Numbered from the stretch's first letter, positions 13,930-25,684 are shown. The stretch is 29,779 nucleotides of DNA from an uncultured Prevotella sp. (GCA_905234355.1 CAJOHP010000004.1:1-29779), one strand, 5' to 3'. The notes: generated by a model not told the origin, from the sequence alone. A program made the numbers and translations.

Positions 13930-15546
13930 CTATTTTTTCTTGACAGGGTGTGGTCTGAAGGCAGGGGATATGCAGCTGCGGTGTGGCTGGTCGTAGTTGA
14001 ACGAGATGCCCGCCAGCTCATAGAGCAGGAAGGGCACATCGGCCAGACAGACGTGTCGGTGGGCAGCCTGCCGTATGCGCTCGCAGGTCTGGGCATGACG
14101 CTGCTGATAGCTGTCGCTGCACCATATCATCAGCGGTATCTGGAAGACATGCTTCAGGGCCGTGGTGTCCTGCACGCTGGCAAAGCTGCGGCCGAAGAGA
14201 CGGTCGGCTCCTTCGTAGACGAGTTCGCCGTGGTCGCTGAGGCAGACCACGACGGCATCGCTCTTGCGGAAGAGGTTGAGGATGGTCCAGAGGCTATGGT
14301 CGTTGTAGAGCGTGGCATTGTCGTAGTCGGCCACCTGCTGTCGCTGCTGCTTGCTGAGTCCGGGACGGTGTATGTCTGTGGCGGTGAAGCGCGCAAAGGT
14401 GTCGGGGAAGCGCTGGCGGGCATCGAAGTGCTGTCCCATCAGGTGTATGATGTTGAGCGAGCGCGGATGGCGCTGCAAGTGGCTGCTCTGCTCGGCGATG
14501 AAATCGGCATCGTAGGGCGAGCGCGTGGTGTTGCGGTAGTCGAAAGAGTGGCTGTTGATGTACTGCGGATTGAGGAAGTAGCCACAGCTGTAGTCGAGCT
14601 CGCCGCCCGAGGCACGTGTGTACTGATTGTCGATGTAGGTGACCGTCCATCCTGCTTTCTTGAAGACAGCGGGCATGACGATGCAGGCGAGTGAGTCGTG
14701 GTCGCTGTCTTCACATCCCTTCTGTGTGAAGAGGTAGCGCATGGCAAAGGCCGTGCCGTTGGTGGGTGTCTCGGCGTGGGTGAAGATGGTGAGTGAGCCG
14801 CTGTCGCGCTCGGCTTTGAGATGTGGCGACGTGGACAGTGGGTAGCCGTAGAGACTGGAGTGGTGCTTGTCGAACGACTCGCCTATCACCAGCACGATGG
14901 TGGGTGGTGTCTCGGCGCTGTCGGCAGGCTGCCGGATGCTGATGCGGTCTATCATGGCCGTCATGGTCTCTATGTCGCGGTGGCTCTCGGCCACGAAGAG
15001 GCAGGAGTGCATGGCCTCGTTGAGTGTGTTCATGCCTAAGGGAAAGGGCAGAATGTTGAGCCACAGGGCCACACCGCCTGCGGCCACGGCCGTGGCAAGT
15101 ACCTTTCCCGGCCATCGGCGCGGCCAGGAGTCAGTGCTGCAGCGCTGCCACAGCCACCTGTAGGCCAGGGGCAGTGCCATACCCACGGCGATGCAGAGCA
15201 GCGACTTGGGGGTGAGGAGAAAGACGCGGGCAAATTCGGCTGTCTCTTGCCACGATGTCTGCAGGATGAGTGTGACGATGGCCGGATTGAGTCGGGAGCC
15301 GAAGCAGGCGTAGGTGAACGTCTCGGTGAAGAACAGGAGGTAGAGCAGCGCGAGCACAGCGTTTTGCAGTGTGCTGCTCCGGTGGGTCACCCACATCAGG
15401 ATGAGTGCATAGGCCGCCGACTGCATGGCAGCACCGATGAAGAGCGCCTTGGCAAAGTGGTCGGGCTCATAGCCTGCCGGCAGGCTCAGCAGCAGTGTGG
15501 CAGTGAGAGCAAAGAGCTGTTGTCGGGAGACTATCGGGCTTTCCAT
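13930..15546 (-). CDS. Phosphoethanolamine transferase-like sulfatase-superfamily membrane enzyme
   Basis: 538 residues from ATG 15546. The frame is open 69 codons further upstream but that part is low-complexity shadow sequence. About five membrane helices occupy residues 11-170, then a periplasmic alkaline-phosphatase-fold domain. VLVIGESFDKHHSSLYGYPL (218-237) carries the metal-binding Glu223. The NGTAFAMR region (about 263-270) lies where the nucleophilic Thr is expected, and LSDHGELVYEG carries the conserved Asp-His metal ligands. Known: EptA/CptA-type enzymes move phosphoethanolamine from phosphatidylethanolamine to lipid A, core sugar or proteins. The start lies inside the previous gene (16-bp overlap), indicating co-translation with the GT-C transferase. 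Confidence 0.88.
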   Translation of the reverse strand: MESPIVSRQQLFALTATLLLSLPAGYEPDHFAKALFIGAAMQSAAYALILMWVTHRSSTLQNAVLALLYLLFFTETFTYACFGSRLNPAIVTLILQTSWQETAEFARVFLLTPKSLLCIAVGMALPLAYRWLWQRCSTDSWPRRWPGKVLATAVAAGGVALWLNILPFPLGMNTLNEAMHSCLFVAESHRDIETMTAMIDRISIRQPADSAETPPTIVLVIGESFDKHHSSLYGYPLSTSPHLKAERDSGSLTIFTHAETPTNGTAFAMRYLFTQKGCEDSDHDSLACIVMPAVFKKAGWTVTYIDNQYTRASGGELDYSCGYFLNPQYINSHSFDYRNTTRSPYDADFIAEQSSHLQRHPRSLNIIHLMGQHFDARQRFPDTFARFTATDIHRPGLSKQQRQQVADYDNATLYNDHSLWTILNLFRKSDAVVVCLSDHGELVYEGADRLFGRSFASVQDTTALKHVFQIPLMIWCSDSYQQRHAQTCERIRQAAHRHVCLADVPFLLYELAGISFNYDQPHRSCISPAFRPHPVKKK

Positions 15547-16868
15547 CGGCTGTGCTTGTAGGAGAGATAATAGCCGGACAGGACGAAGACGTAGGGCATC
15601 AGGGGGTCTTTGAAGCGTGTCTCGCCGTGCATCACGACGGCGATGGCCAGCGTGCCGCCCACGACGATGAACAGCGGCAGAAACAGCTGCCTCCAGCGCT
15701 GCTCCCTCACGAGCCTGACGGTGCCCAGGAGGGCCAGCAGCATGAAGAAACAATAGAAGGCAAAGCTCGCCAGCGAGAGATACTGTGCAAAGCTCAGGCG
15801 GAACAGCTCGCCGGCTATGTGGCGGTAGGGGATGGTGATGTAGTTGTTCTCGGGCAGCGACTTGTCGGCGAGGAAGGCAGGCATGTTGTCGTACTCAGGT
15901 ATATACATGTAGAAGATGCGGCCGGGTATCTTTCTCAGGTAGTCGAGCTTGTGGTCCTTCAGGTAGTCGAGGCTGCGCTCGCGCCAGATGCGCTCGAAGT
16001 CGAAGCAGTCCATCTGTCGGCGCTCGTCGGGGCTGATGTAGCGTGGCAGGCCTTCGGGCCACAGGGGCTGGCCGTAGTGCGGTGCCACGGGGGCACCGTC
16101 GTAGCACTCGTCGACCATGGAGAACCAGTAGCTGCGCGCTTGATAGACGAAGTGTCCGGTGCGCACATAGCACGACGTGCCCACCACGCCGATGAAGAGC
16201 AGCAGGCCTGCGAGCATCGTGGCTGTGGCCGCATGGCGCAGACCCTTCCTGCCCCCTGTGACCAGCAGATAGGCCGTGATGGCCACAACGAAGATGGTGG
16301 CCGTGGGGCGGAACCAGTTGGCCAGGGCCAGCAGCACGCCCATGACGAGGTAGGGCCAGTAGGGCTTACGGCTGTCGCGTGCGTGGGTGCGTCGCTCCCC
16401 TACCCTCTCGTGACGGACAAAGAGGAAGATGGTGAGCACGCAGAGGAAGGTGGATGGAATTTCGCTGGAGACCATGGTGCTCTGTCCCCAGTTGTTGGGA
16501 TAGAGCATGAAGAGCACGATGGCCGCCACGGCTGCACGCGGACCGAAGAGCTGCCGGGTGGTGAGTGCCATGCAGAGGGCGGTGCCCGCCTTGAGCACGC
16601 ACAGCAGCATGAGCAATGGCGTGAGACTCGTGAAGAGCCACCATGACAGCTGGGTGAGGCAGATGATGCCTACGTTCCAGACGAAAGGTGTCTGCTGGTA
16701 GATGGATACGGTGGGATAGGGCTGCCCCTCGGCCAGGCACCAGAGGGCATACTCCACGTAGCCCGCACCATCGTTGGTGGGTGTGTAGCCCACGGCGGAA
16801 AGCACGGCCAGCAGCCATCCCAGATAGATGGCTGCCAGCACGTAGATGGTCTTGTTGCTCTCCCCCAC
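15531..16868 (-). CDS. GT-C fold membrane glycosyltransferase (family 39-like)
   Basis: 445 residues, apparently starting at GTG 16868 just after a purine-rich GGGTGGGGGAG stretch. About ten to twelve membrane segments. Near the N-terminus GYTPTNDGAGYVEYALWCLA (27-46) places the acidic DGxxY motif in the first periplasmic loop as in GT-C enzymes using polyprenyl-phosphate sugars. ArnT- and PMT-like proteins share this layout. The C-terminal MHGETRFKDPLMPYVFVLSG is typical of the last segments. Inferred: adds a sugar to lipid A, a glycan or a protein at the periplasmic face. Starts 19 bp after porZ and overlaps the next gene. Confidence 0.82.
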   Translation of the reverse strand: MGESNKTIYVLAAIYLGWLLAVLSAVGYTPTNDGAGYVEYALWCLAEGQPYPTVSIYQQTPFVWNVGIICLTQLSWWLFTSLTPLLMLLCVLKAGTALCMALTTRQLFGPRAAVAAIVLFMLYPNNWGQSTMVSSEIPSTFLCVLTIFLFVRHERVGERRTHARDSRKPYWPYLVMGVLLALANWFRPTATIFVVAITAYLLVTGGRKGLRHAATATMLAGLLLFIGVVGTSCYVRTGHFVYQARSYWFSMVDECYDGAPVAPHYGQPLWPEGLPRYISPDERRQMDCFDFERIWRERSLDYLKDHKLDYLRKIPGRIFYMYIPEYDNMPAFLADKSLPENNYITIPYRHIAGELFRLSFAQYLSLASFAFYCFFMLLALLGTVRLVREQRWRQLFLPLFIVVGGTLAIAVVMHGETRFKDPLMPYVFVLSGYYLSYKHSRWKAR

Positions 16869-16887
16869 CCTATCTATGCTTTAAGAC

Positions 16888-18921
16888 TTAGTTGACGACG
16901 GCAATCTTGCACACTGTGCCCTTCTTGCCGTCCTTGGTGGCCGTGGCCACCATGTAGACGCCGGAGGCCACACGGCGTCCGCTGCTGTCGCGCCCGTCCC
17001 AGGTGAAGGTGCCGCCGTTGCTGCGGCCCTGGGCGATGAGCTTTCCGCTGACGGAGAGTATCTTCACGTCGGCATCGATAGACAGTCCGCGCACGGTGAT
17101 GACGCCGCTGTAGTCCTTGGTCACGGGGTTGGGGAAGGCATAGATATTGTCGGCGGTCATGTCGCTCTCGGCGGCGGTGGCGTCGGTCATATAGGTGCAC
17201 AGGCCCGACTCGGTGCCGATGAAGAGCTCACCGCTCTCGTTGTCGATGACCATCGACTCGATGTTGTTGGAGAGTAGCGGGCTGTTTTCAGCGGTGAAGT
17301 GCTCGAGCTGCGTCATGTTGTCGGCCGAGATGAGATAGACTCCTGAGCCCTGGGTGCCTATCCACTTGCGTCCGCCGCCGTCGACGACGATGCTGCGCAC
17401 CACCGTGCCGGCAAAGAGGTAGTCGGCATAGTTGCTGCCGTCGTTGCGGGGCACCTTGACCTGGGTGACGTGGGGGTTGGTCTGTCCTATCTGGTCTTTC
17501 TCGATGACAAACGGACCCATGTTGGTGGCCACCCAGATGTTGCCCTCCATGTCTTCGGTCACCATGATGGGGGTGTAGTCGCTGGTGGTGATGCCATCCT
17601 GGTTGACAAGGTTGTCGAAGTAGGTGATGATTTTATTTGTGGCGGGATCATAGCAGAAGATGCGTCGTCCCTCCCACATGGCGCTGACGAACCAGATGTA
17701 GCCCCGGCTGTCTTCATAGAGACCTTGCAGGTACTGCTTGCTCTTTTCGCCGATGAGCACCTCGGGCAGGTCGAGCACGTTCCACGTGCCGTCGCGGTCT
17801 ATCCTGATGAGCGACTGCCCTACAACGTTGCTCTGCAGTACCCACAGTGTGCCCTGCTTGTCGAAGAAGACCGAGCGGCAGAGCACGTAGCGGTTGCTCG
17901 AGGTGGCAGGCTTGAGCAGGCTGTTGTCTTTGTTGTAGTAGTTTTTCAGCTGACCGTCGTAGAACTCGTAGAGGCCTGTGCGACTGCCGCCGATGATGCG
18001 CTTGCTGTCCTGTGGGTCTACGTCGACCTCCTGCATGTCGACATACTGCCACGAGCTGGACTCGGTGCCGGGGAACACGCCCTTGATGCCTTCGTCCTGC
18101 AGGTGGGACCACTCGTTGCCGTCGTAGACGAGTATGGTGCCGGGACGGTTCAGCTCGATGGACGACTCATAGCCCGTGGGGCAGCTGTAGAGTGTGTGGT
18201 TCTTGTAGCGCAGGAAGGTGAAGAAGTTGTTTTTCGGACCGCCGGGCTTCAGTGTTCGCACGGTCTCGATGTAGTCGTTCCAGTCGCTGAGATCCTGGTC
18301 GAAGAGGCCGGCGGGCACGCCGTCGGTGGTGGCGACCCAGTTGTGGGGGTCGATGAGGTTCTTTGTGAGCAGCGACGAGAGCACGCTACCGTCGGCCTTG
18401 CGGGCGTAGATGGTGCCGTCGCTGACGCCCACGGCCGTGATGGAGGCGCTGAGTATGTAGCTCTCGGCTATCTCGGTGCGTGCCATGTTGACCTTGACGA
18501 TGCCGAAGCCAGTGGCTAGGTAGGCGTAGGGGCCGTACATGTAGATGTTGTTGACCGTCTTGTCGCCCATGATGGACTTGGCGTAGAGCGAGCTGAGGTT
18601 GACCACGTTGCCGTCGGCATCCATCAGGTCGATGTTCTGGTTCTTGTAGATGATGATGAGTCGCTGAGTGTCCTTGTTCCATGCAATGTGGTTGATGTAG
18701 GAGTCGCTCAGCGCCGTCACTTTGTCGTAGGTGCGGATGGAGTGGTCGTTGAGGTTGTAGCTGTAGAGGTCGTTGCTGGCGCGGACGAAGAGCTGTTGTC
18801 CGGCCTTGACGATTTGCTGTGGTTCGTAGTAGGACATGTGAGCCTTCCAGCTGCCTGTCTGTGCGAGTGCAGTGACGGTAGTGAGCAGCAGTGCTGCGAG
18901 CGAAGTGATGGTCTTTTTCAT
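16888..18921 (-). CDS. porZ: Type IX secretion system protein PorZ
   Basis: 677 residues from ATG 18921 (88 upstream codons are a shadow of rdgB). Signal peptide MKKTITSLAALLLTTVTALA, then the PorZ-type N-terminal propeller start (GSWKAHMSYYEPQQIVKAGQ, ASNDLYSYNLND). Repeated two-component-regulator propeller blades follow (for example WVLQSNVVGQSLIRIDRDGT, GNIWVATNMGPFVIEKDQI, KWIGTQGSGVYLISADN). The C-terminal T9SS domain has NIYAFPNPVTKDYSG, ILSVSGKLI and ASGVYMVATATKDGKKGT. Known: PorZ is part of the T9SS attachment complex that delivers A-LPS to the sortase PorU. It is about 100 residues shorter than my memory of the Porphyromonas protein. It follows rdgB by 14 bp, and the envelope-glycan genes follow it. 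Confidence 0.9.
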   Translation of the reverse strand: MKKTITSLAALLLTTVTALAQTGSWKAHMSYYEPQQIVKAGQQLFVRASNDLYSYNLNDHSIRTYDKVTALSDSYINHIAWNKDTQRLIIIYKNQNIDLMDADGNVVNLSSLYAKSIMGDKTVNNIYMYGPYAYLATGFGIVKVNMARTEIAESYILSASITAVGVSDGTIYARKADGSVLSSLLTKNLIDPHNWVATTDGVPAGLFDQDLSDWNDYIETVRTLKPGGPKNNFFTFLRYKNHTLYSCPTGYESSIELNRPGTILVYDGNEWSHLQDEGIKGVFPGTESSSWQYVDMQEVDVDPQDSKRIIGGSRTGLYEFYDGQLKNYYNKDNSLLKPATSSNRYVLCRSVFFDKQGTLWVLQSNVVGQSLIRIDRDGTWNVLDLPEVLIGEKSKQYLQGLYEDSRGYIWFVSAMWEGRRIFCYDPATNKIITYFDNLVNQDGITTSDYTPIMVTEDMEGNIWVATNMGPFVIEKDQIGQTNPHVTQVKVPRNDGSNYADYLFAGTVVRSIVVDGGGRKWIGTQGSGVYLISADNMTQLEHFTAENSPLLSNNIESMVIDNESGELFIGTESGLCTYMTDATAAESDMTADNIYAFPNPVTKDYSGVITVRGLSIDADVKILSVSGKLIAQGRSNGGTFTWDGRDSSGRRVASGVYMVATATKDGKKGTVCKIAVVN

Positions 18922-18935
18922 TATCGTTGGGGTGC

Positions 18936-19586
18936 TTATTGTTTGTCGTTGTTGTGTGGCAGGCCGAGCAGGAACTGTGCGAGCTGCTGTGTGGCGCGTG
19001 CGCGGTGGCTTATCTTGTTCTTGGTGCTTTCCGAGAGGTCGCCGAAGGTCATGGTGTAGCCGTCGGGACGGAAGACGGGGTCGTAGCCGAAGCCGTTGGT
19101 GCCCTCGCGCCAGTGGGTTATCTTGCCTTCGACGATGCCCTCGAATCGGTGCTCCTCCTTGATGCTGGTGCATCCGCAGGGGCACACGTCGTGCTTTAGT
19201 ATTAACGCGATGACGGTGCGGAATCGTGCCTTGCGATTGTTATTTTCTCCTAATTCGCGCAGCAGTCGCTCTATGTTGGCCAGGCTGTCGTGTGGCTCAG
19301 CGCGGTTGCCGGGCTCCATGCTGGCGTAGCGTGCGCTGTAGATGCCGGGTGCGCCGCCGAGTGCGTCGACCTCCAGTCCGGTGTCGTCGGCGAAGCAGGA
19401 CACGTGGTAGTGGTCCCACACATAGCGGGCCTTCTGCATGGCGTTCTCCTCGAGTGTGGTGCCCGTCTCGGGTATGTCGTCGTGACAGCCGATGTCGGTG
19501 AGCGACAGCACCTCTACCCTATCGCCTAGGATGTGGCGTATCTCGGCGAGCTTGTGCTCGTTGTTGGTGGCAAATACTATTTTCAT
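18936..19586 (-). CDS. rdgB: Non-canonical purine NTP pyrophosphatase RdgB/HAM1
   Basis: 216 residues from ATG 19586; a longer upstream open frame is a shadow of the YitT gene. It hydrolyses dITP/ITP and XTP to monophosphates, keeping deaminated purines out of nucleic acids. Motifs: FATNNEHKLAEI (5-16), ETGTTLEENAMQKA (40-53), CFADDTGLEVDALGGAPGIY (64-83), and near the C-terminus GTNGFGYDPVFRPDG. Its start overlaps the YitT stop as ATGA. Length is normal for the family plus a short C-terminal tail. Confidence 0.96.
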   Translation of the reverse strand: MKIVFATNNEHKLAEIRHILGDRVEVLSLTDIGCHDDIPETGTTLEENAMQKARYVWDHYHVSCFADDTGLEVDALGGAPGIYSARYASMEPGNRAEPHDSLANIERLLRELGENNNRKARFRTVIALILKHDVCPCGCTSIKEEHRFEGIVEGKITHWREGTNGFGYDPVFRPDGYTMTFGDLSESTKNKISHRARATQQLAQFLLGLPHNNDKQ

Positions 19587-20557
19587 TGGTTTATCAGTCT
19601 TGGGGTCTTGGGCTTGGTGGGGTCGATGTTTTTGCCGCCGGGGGTCTTCACCTTGATGGCGTCGAAGCCCTCGCCGAAGACGCCGATGACGGCGCTCTGC
19701 GATACGAAGGCGTGGGGGTCGATAATCTTGATGAGCCGGAAGATGTCGGTGCTCTCGCGCTTCTTGGCCAGTATGCAGAGCACCTTGCGCTTCTGTCCGG
19801 TGTACCAGCCGTGGGCGTCGAGTATGGTCACGCCGTGGTCCATGCCTGTGCCGATGGCGTTGGCTATCTCCTGCCACTTCTCCGAGAAGATGAGGAACTG
19901 CACGGAGGAGCGCTGCCGGTTGTAGATGTAGTCGAGCATGAAGTTTTCGATGACCATGGTGCATAGTCCGAAGACGACCATGTAGAGCCGCTCGAGCAGC
20001 GTGCCGAACTGCGGTATGAACAGACAGGAGCCGATGATGATGAAGTCGACGAAGCCCAGTACGGTGCCCAGCGACATGGTGTAGAACTTGTTGATGGTGG
20101 CGGCGATGATGTCGGTGCCGCCCGTCGACCCGTTGTTGACGAAGACGATGCCCAGTGCCGAGCCTGTCATCATGCAGCCGATGATGAGCGACATGAAGTC
20201 CTGTCCCTCGCCCAGTATCTTGACCATCTGTCCGGCCTGGTCGCGCGGCACCAGCTCCTTCATCAGTCCGAGCAGGAAGGTGAGCATGAGGATGGCATAG
20301 ATGGTCTTCACCAGAAACTTCCACCCCAGGATGCGCAGCGCCATGAGCAGCAGGGCGGCATTGACGAGGAAGTAGGTGTACTGGTTGGGAAAGCTGGTGG
20401 CATACTCCACGATGGCAGCTATGCCGGCCACGCCGCCGGTGACTATCTCGTAGGGCATGAGGAAGAAGGTGAAGCCGAATGCATACAGAATGAGGCCGAG
20501 GGTTATGAAGACATAATCCTCGACCTCTTTCATGATGATTTTATGGTTCAGCGTCAT
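19583..20557 (-). CDS. YitT-family membrane protein (DUF161/DUF2179)
   Basis: 324 residues. About five or six membrane helices (for example YVFITLGLILYAFGFTFFLM, YTYFLVNAALLLMALRIL, FVDFIIIGSCLFIPQFG). Conserved VTGGVAGIA (about 40-48) and NNGSTGGTDIIAATINKF (about 142-159) match the YitT family. A soluble C-terminal DUF2179 domain (about 225-305) includes HGVTILDAHGWYTGQKRKVL. The role is unknown; transport has been suggested for relatives. The start could be ATG 20557 or the internal ATG at 20533 (MKEVEDYVF). It is 48 bp downstream of leuS and overlaps rdgB by 4 bp. Confidence 0.9.
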   Translation of the reverse strand: MTLNHKIIMKEVEDYVFITLGLILYAFGFTFFLMPYEIVTGGVAGIAAIVEYATSFPNQYTYFLVNAALLLMALRILGWKFLVKTIYAILMLTFLLGLMKELVPRDQAGQMVKILGEGQDFMSLIIGCMMTGSALGIVFVNNGSTGGTDIIAATINKFYTMSLGTVLGFVDFIIIGSCLFIPQFGTLLERLYMVVFGLCTMVIENFMLDYIYNRQRSSVQFLIFSEKWQEIANAIGTGMDHGVTILDAHGWYTGQKRKVLCILAKKRESTDIFRLIKIIDPHAFVSQSAVIGVFGEGFDAIKVKTPGGKNIDPTKPKTPRLINQ

Positions 20558-20605
20558 GCGTTGCTTGTTCTTTCAGGAGTTCAGGAGTCCGGGTGGGTCC
20601 TGAGT

Positions 20606-23509
<2,904 letters not shown>

Positions 23510-23541
23510 ACTTTACTTTGTTTCTTACTACTAATAGGTTG

Positions 23542-23549
23542 CAAAGATA
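23542..23549 (-). promoter_or_regulatory. leuS promoter -7 element
   Basis: Minus-strand TATCTTTG (23549-23542) matches TAnnTTTG, 33 bases before ATG 23509. The -33 region has no clear TTTG at 19-21 bases, so only the -7 element is firm. It is back-to-back with the promoter of the secreted protein at 23642. Confidence 0.5.
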
Positions 23550-23570
23550 CAAATTATTTTTTATTTCTGC

Positions 23571-23600
23571 TTGTCGTTTGGAATTATTTCTGTAATTTTG
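23571..23600 (+). promoter_or_regulatory. Promoter of the secreted multidomain protein gene
   Basis: TTG (23571-23573) and TAATTTTG (23593-23600) are separated by 19 bases, a full match to the Bacteroidetes pattern. Predicted start near 23607, with a leader of about 35 nt to ATG 23642. Confidence 0.75.
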
Positions 23601-23641
23601 CACTCAAATTCACATCGTTTAATCATTAAAACAAAAGAACT

Positions 23642-25360
23642 ATGAGAAAATCTTTACGCTTTGCATTTCTGAGCATGTTTTTCATGCTCTGTGCAGGAGT
23701 TTCGGCACAGACGGTGGTGACCATCGACTTCGACACCGACTACCAGACTCTCTTCCCCACCCTGCCGGGCGTGTCTGACGGCAATGGCAGCTCCGACGGC
23801 GACTTCACGGAAAACACCACATCGACGGCTGTTGATGGTGTCACCGTCACTGTAACGGCAACTGAGTCGGGCACGAAGAACCGCATCTGGACTTCGGCTC
23901 CCCGTCTGCGCATGTATAACGGCACATTCACCGTAACTGGCAAAGGTATCACTAAGATTGATTTCACTGGCCACAGCACAAACTTCAATCTGAGCACCAC
24001 CACAGGCACTCTTGAGGGCAAGACATGGGTAGGTCAAGCCGACGAGATAGAGTTTGCTGTGGCAAAGAACACCCAGATAAACAAGATTGTGGTGACGCTG
24101 GGCGGCGAGGTTATCAATCCTGACGACATTGCCAAGACACTTTACACTGAGGCCTTCACCGCCAACGAGGGTAGTTTCACCATCGACAATAAGGTGATGC
24201 CAGAGGATCTGACCTATGTGTGGAAGTTCAACAGCTATGGCGCTGTAGCTTCGGCCTTCGCCAACAGCACCAGCTATGAGACTGAAAGCTGGCTCGTGTC
24301 GCCTGTCATTGACCTGACCAAGGCTACAGAGACGTCACTCGAGTTTACTCATGCCCTGAATAAGTTCAGCACCATTGAGGCTGCCAAGGAACAGGCAACT
24401 GTTCTGGTGAAGGTTGGTGACGGTGAGTGGGCTCCGCTCGAGGGTGTTGTCTATCCAGAGGAAATGGGTTGGACTTTCATCGAGAACAGTATCGACGTTT
24501 CTAAGTTGTTTGACGGCAAGAAGGTGCAGGTGGCTTTCCGCTATACCAGCAACAGCGAGAGCGCAGGAACATGGGAGATAAAGCCTTTCACCGTGAAGGG
24601 TAAAGGCGAGGCTACTATCGAGGCCGTCGAGCAGCCCGCTACGCAGTTCCCCAGCATCGAGGCTCTTATCCTCGCAGGCAATACACAGAACATCGAGCTG
24701 ACGCTGAGTGGTGCACAGGTCATCTTCAATGATGGTAATTACATCTACCTGCGCCAGCAGGGCAAGGCTATCTGCCTGTACCAGATGCCGCAGGACATCA
24801 AGGACGACCTGAAGGAAGCATCAGAGCTGGGCGGTACCATTCGTGGTGACTACGAGGTGTATAAGAACATGCCTGAGATGAAGGCAAACAAGTATACCGA
24901 CATCAAATCGTATGGCCGCGACTGGTCTGAACTCTACGAAGTTATGCCCACACAGGCCACGCTGGCCGAGGTGAAGGGCGGCGCCCATGTGTGCGACCTC
25001 GTCACGCTCACGGCCACACTCGTGAAGGACGTGAAGCTCAAGGAGGACGGCACCGTGCAGAGCACTACCTACTATCTGCAGGACGACGACGACAACGAGG
25101 TGCTCGTGGTCAACAATGGCAAGAACCTCAACAAGCTCGAGGAGGGCGAGGTGATTGTGGTGACCGCCGTGGTGAACACCAGCAGCAACGGTGACTACCA
25201 GCTGAAGCTCACGAAGAACGCCGAGAGCACGTCGGGCATCGCCTCTGTCGCAGCCGGCAGCAGCAAGCAGGCTCCCGTCTACAACCTCGCCGGACAGCGC
25301 GTGGCTGCCGCCAAGAGCGGCCTTTACGTGCGCAACGGTAAGAAGTATGTGGTGAAGTAG
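23642..25360 (+). CDS. Secreted multidomain surface protein with choice-of-anchor-J-like domain
   Basis: 572 residues. Signal peptide MRKSLRFAFLSMFFMLCAGV, cleaved near SAQ. Residues about 24-155 are Thr/Gly-rich beta sequence. About 165-330 resemble a choice-of-anchor-J/MAM-like jelly roll (TLYTEAFTANEGSF, WKFNSYGAVASAF, SYETESWLVSPVIDL, SIDVSKLFDGKKVQVAFRY, ending TWEIKPFTVKG). Two OB-like beta segments follow (about 340-420, 430-545). The C-terminal YNLAGQRVAAAKSGLYVRNG then KKYVVK matches tails of other exported proteins in this window. Function unknown; probably a cell-surface or secreted binding protein. It has its own promoter and terminator and mixed codon use, less GC-rich at third positions in its middle than neighbouring genes. 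Confidence 0.85.
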   Translation: MRKSLRFAFLSMFFMLCAGVSAQTVVTIDFDTDYQTLFPTLPGVSDGNGSSDGDFTENTTSTAVDGVTVTVTATESGTKNRIWTSAPRLRMYNGTFTVTGKGITKIDFTGHSTNFNLSTTTGTLEGKTWVGQADEIEFAVAKNTQINKIVVTLGGEVINPDDIAKTLYTEAFTANEGSFTIDNKVMPEDLTYVWKFNSYGAVASAFANSTSYETESWLVSPVIDLTKATETSLEFTHALNKFSTIEAAKEQATVLVKVGDGEWAPLEGVVYPEEMGWTFIENSIDVSKLFDGKKVQVAFRYTSNSESAGTWEIKPFTVKGKGEATIEAVEQPATQFPSIEALILAGNTQNIELTLSGAQVIFNDGNYIYLRQQGKAICLYQMPQDIKDDLKEASELGGTIRGDYEVYKNMPEMKANKYTDIKSYGRDWSELYEVMPTQATLAEVKGGAHVCDLVTLTATLVKDVKLKEDGTVQSTTYYLQDDDDNEVLVVNNGKNLNKLEEGEVIVVTAVVNTSSNGDYQLKLTKNAESTSGIASVAAGSSKQAPVYNLAGQRVAAAKSGLYVRNGKKYVVK

Positions 25361-25399
25361 GGTAGGGACCCTCTGCCACAGGTCTGAAGACAACCGCTC

Positions 25400-25438
25400 A
25401 GGGCGGCATTCTCACTGCGAGAGTGCCGCCCTGTCTTC
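25400..25438 (+). terminator. Rho-independent terminator of the surface-protein gene
   Basis: Stem AGGGCGGCA (25400-25408) / TGCCGCCCT (25424-25432), extended inward by TTCTC/GAGAG, loop ACTGC. It is followed by GTCTTCTGTTTT. An outer GAAGAC (25387-25392) can pair with GTCTTC (25433-25438). It lies 40 bases after the stop codon. Confidence 0.85.
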
Positions 25439-25576
25439 TGTTTTACACATGTAGATGCCGCGGTCGCGGTAGTCGTGCATGGAGCAGCGGCGTTTCATTG
25501 AGGGCTTTTTTTCGCCGGCGTGCTTTTTGTGCTCGGCTTCCTCGTGCTTTCTGTGCTCGGCTTCTTTTTGTGTCAT
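25412..25576 (-). pseudogene. Small Lys/His/Glu-rich ORF with truncated HDY-type N-terminus
   Basis: 54 residues from ATG 25576. First a charged low-complexity part with two copies of an AEH.KH unit, then KRRCSMHDYRDRGIYM, then eleven residues to a stop inside the terminator. I recall H-D-Y-x-x-R-x-I-Y-M as the N-terminal start of Bacteroidetes Y1/REP-associated transposase-like proteins, which would be about 180 or more residues. If so, this is a truncated relic. It could instead be a genuine small protein of unknown role or a chance frame. There is no -7 element immediately upstream. Confidence 0.4.
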
Positions 25577-25639
25577 GGTTGTTTCTTTTTTTGGGGGCGT
25601 TTTTTTCTTCTTCCTTCTTCCTTCCTTGTCGTTCAGCAA

Positions 25640-25684
25640 GCTGCGCTATAGCGCAGCCTACGGGACGGCTGCAGGACGGCTGCA
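25640..25684. repeat. 18-bp palindrome and 11-bp tandem duplication downstream of polA
   Basis: GCTGCGCTATAGCGCAGC (25640-25657) is a perfect palindrome. Two adjacent copies of GGACGGCTGCA occupy 25663-25684. They follow the polA stop on the minus strand and may form the 3' end structure of its mRNA, though no T-run follows. Confidence 0.6.

Noticed and set aside
15547..15753. 69-codon upstream extension of the phosphoethanolamine transferase
   Set aside because: Overlaps the GT-C gene in another frame and has shadow composition; ATG 15546 precedes the first membrane helix.
18922..19185. 88-codon upstream extension of porZ
   Set aside because: Shadow of rdgB; the signal peptide begins at 18921.
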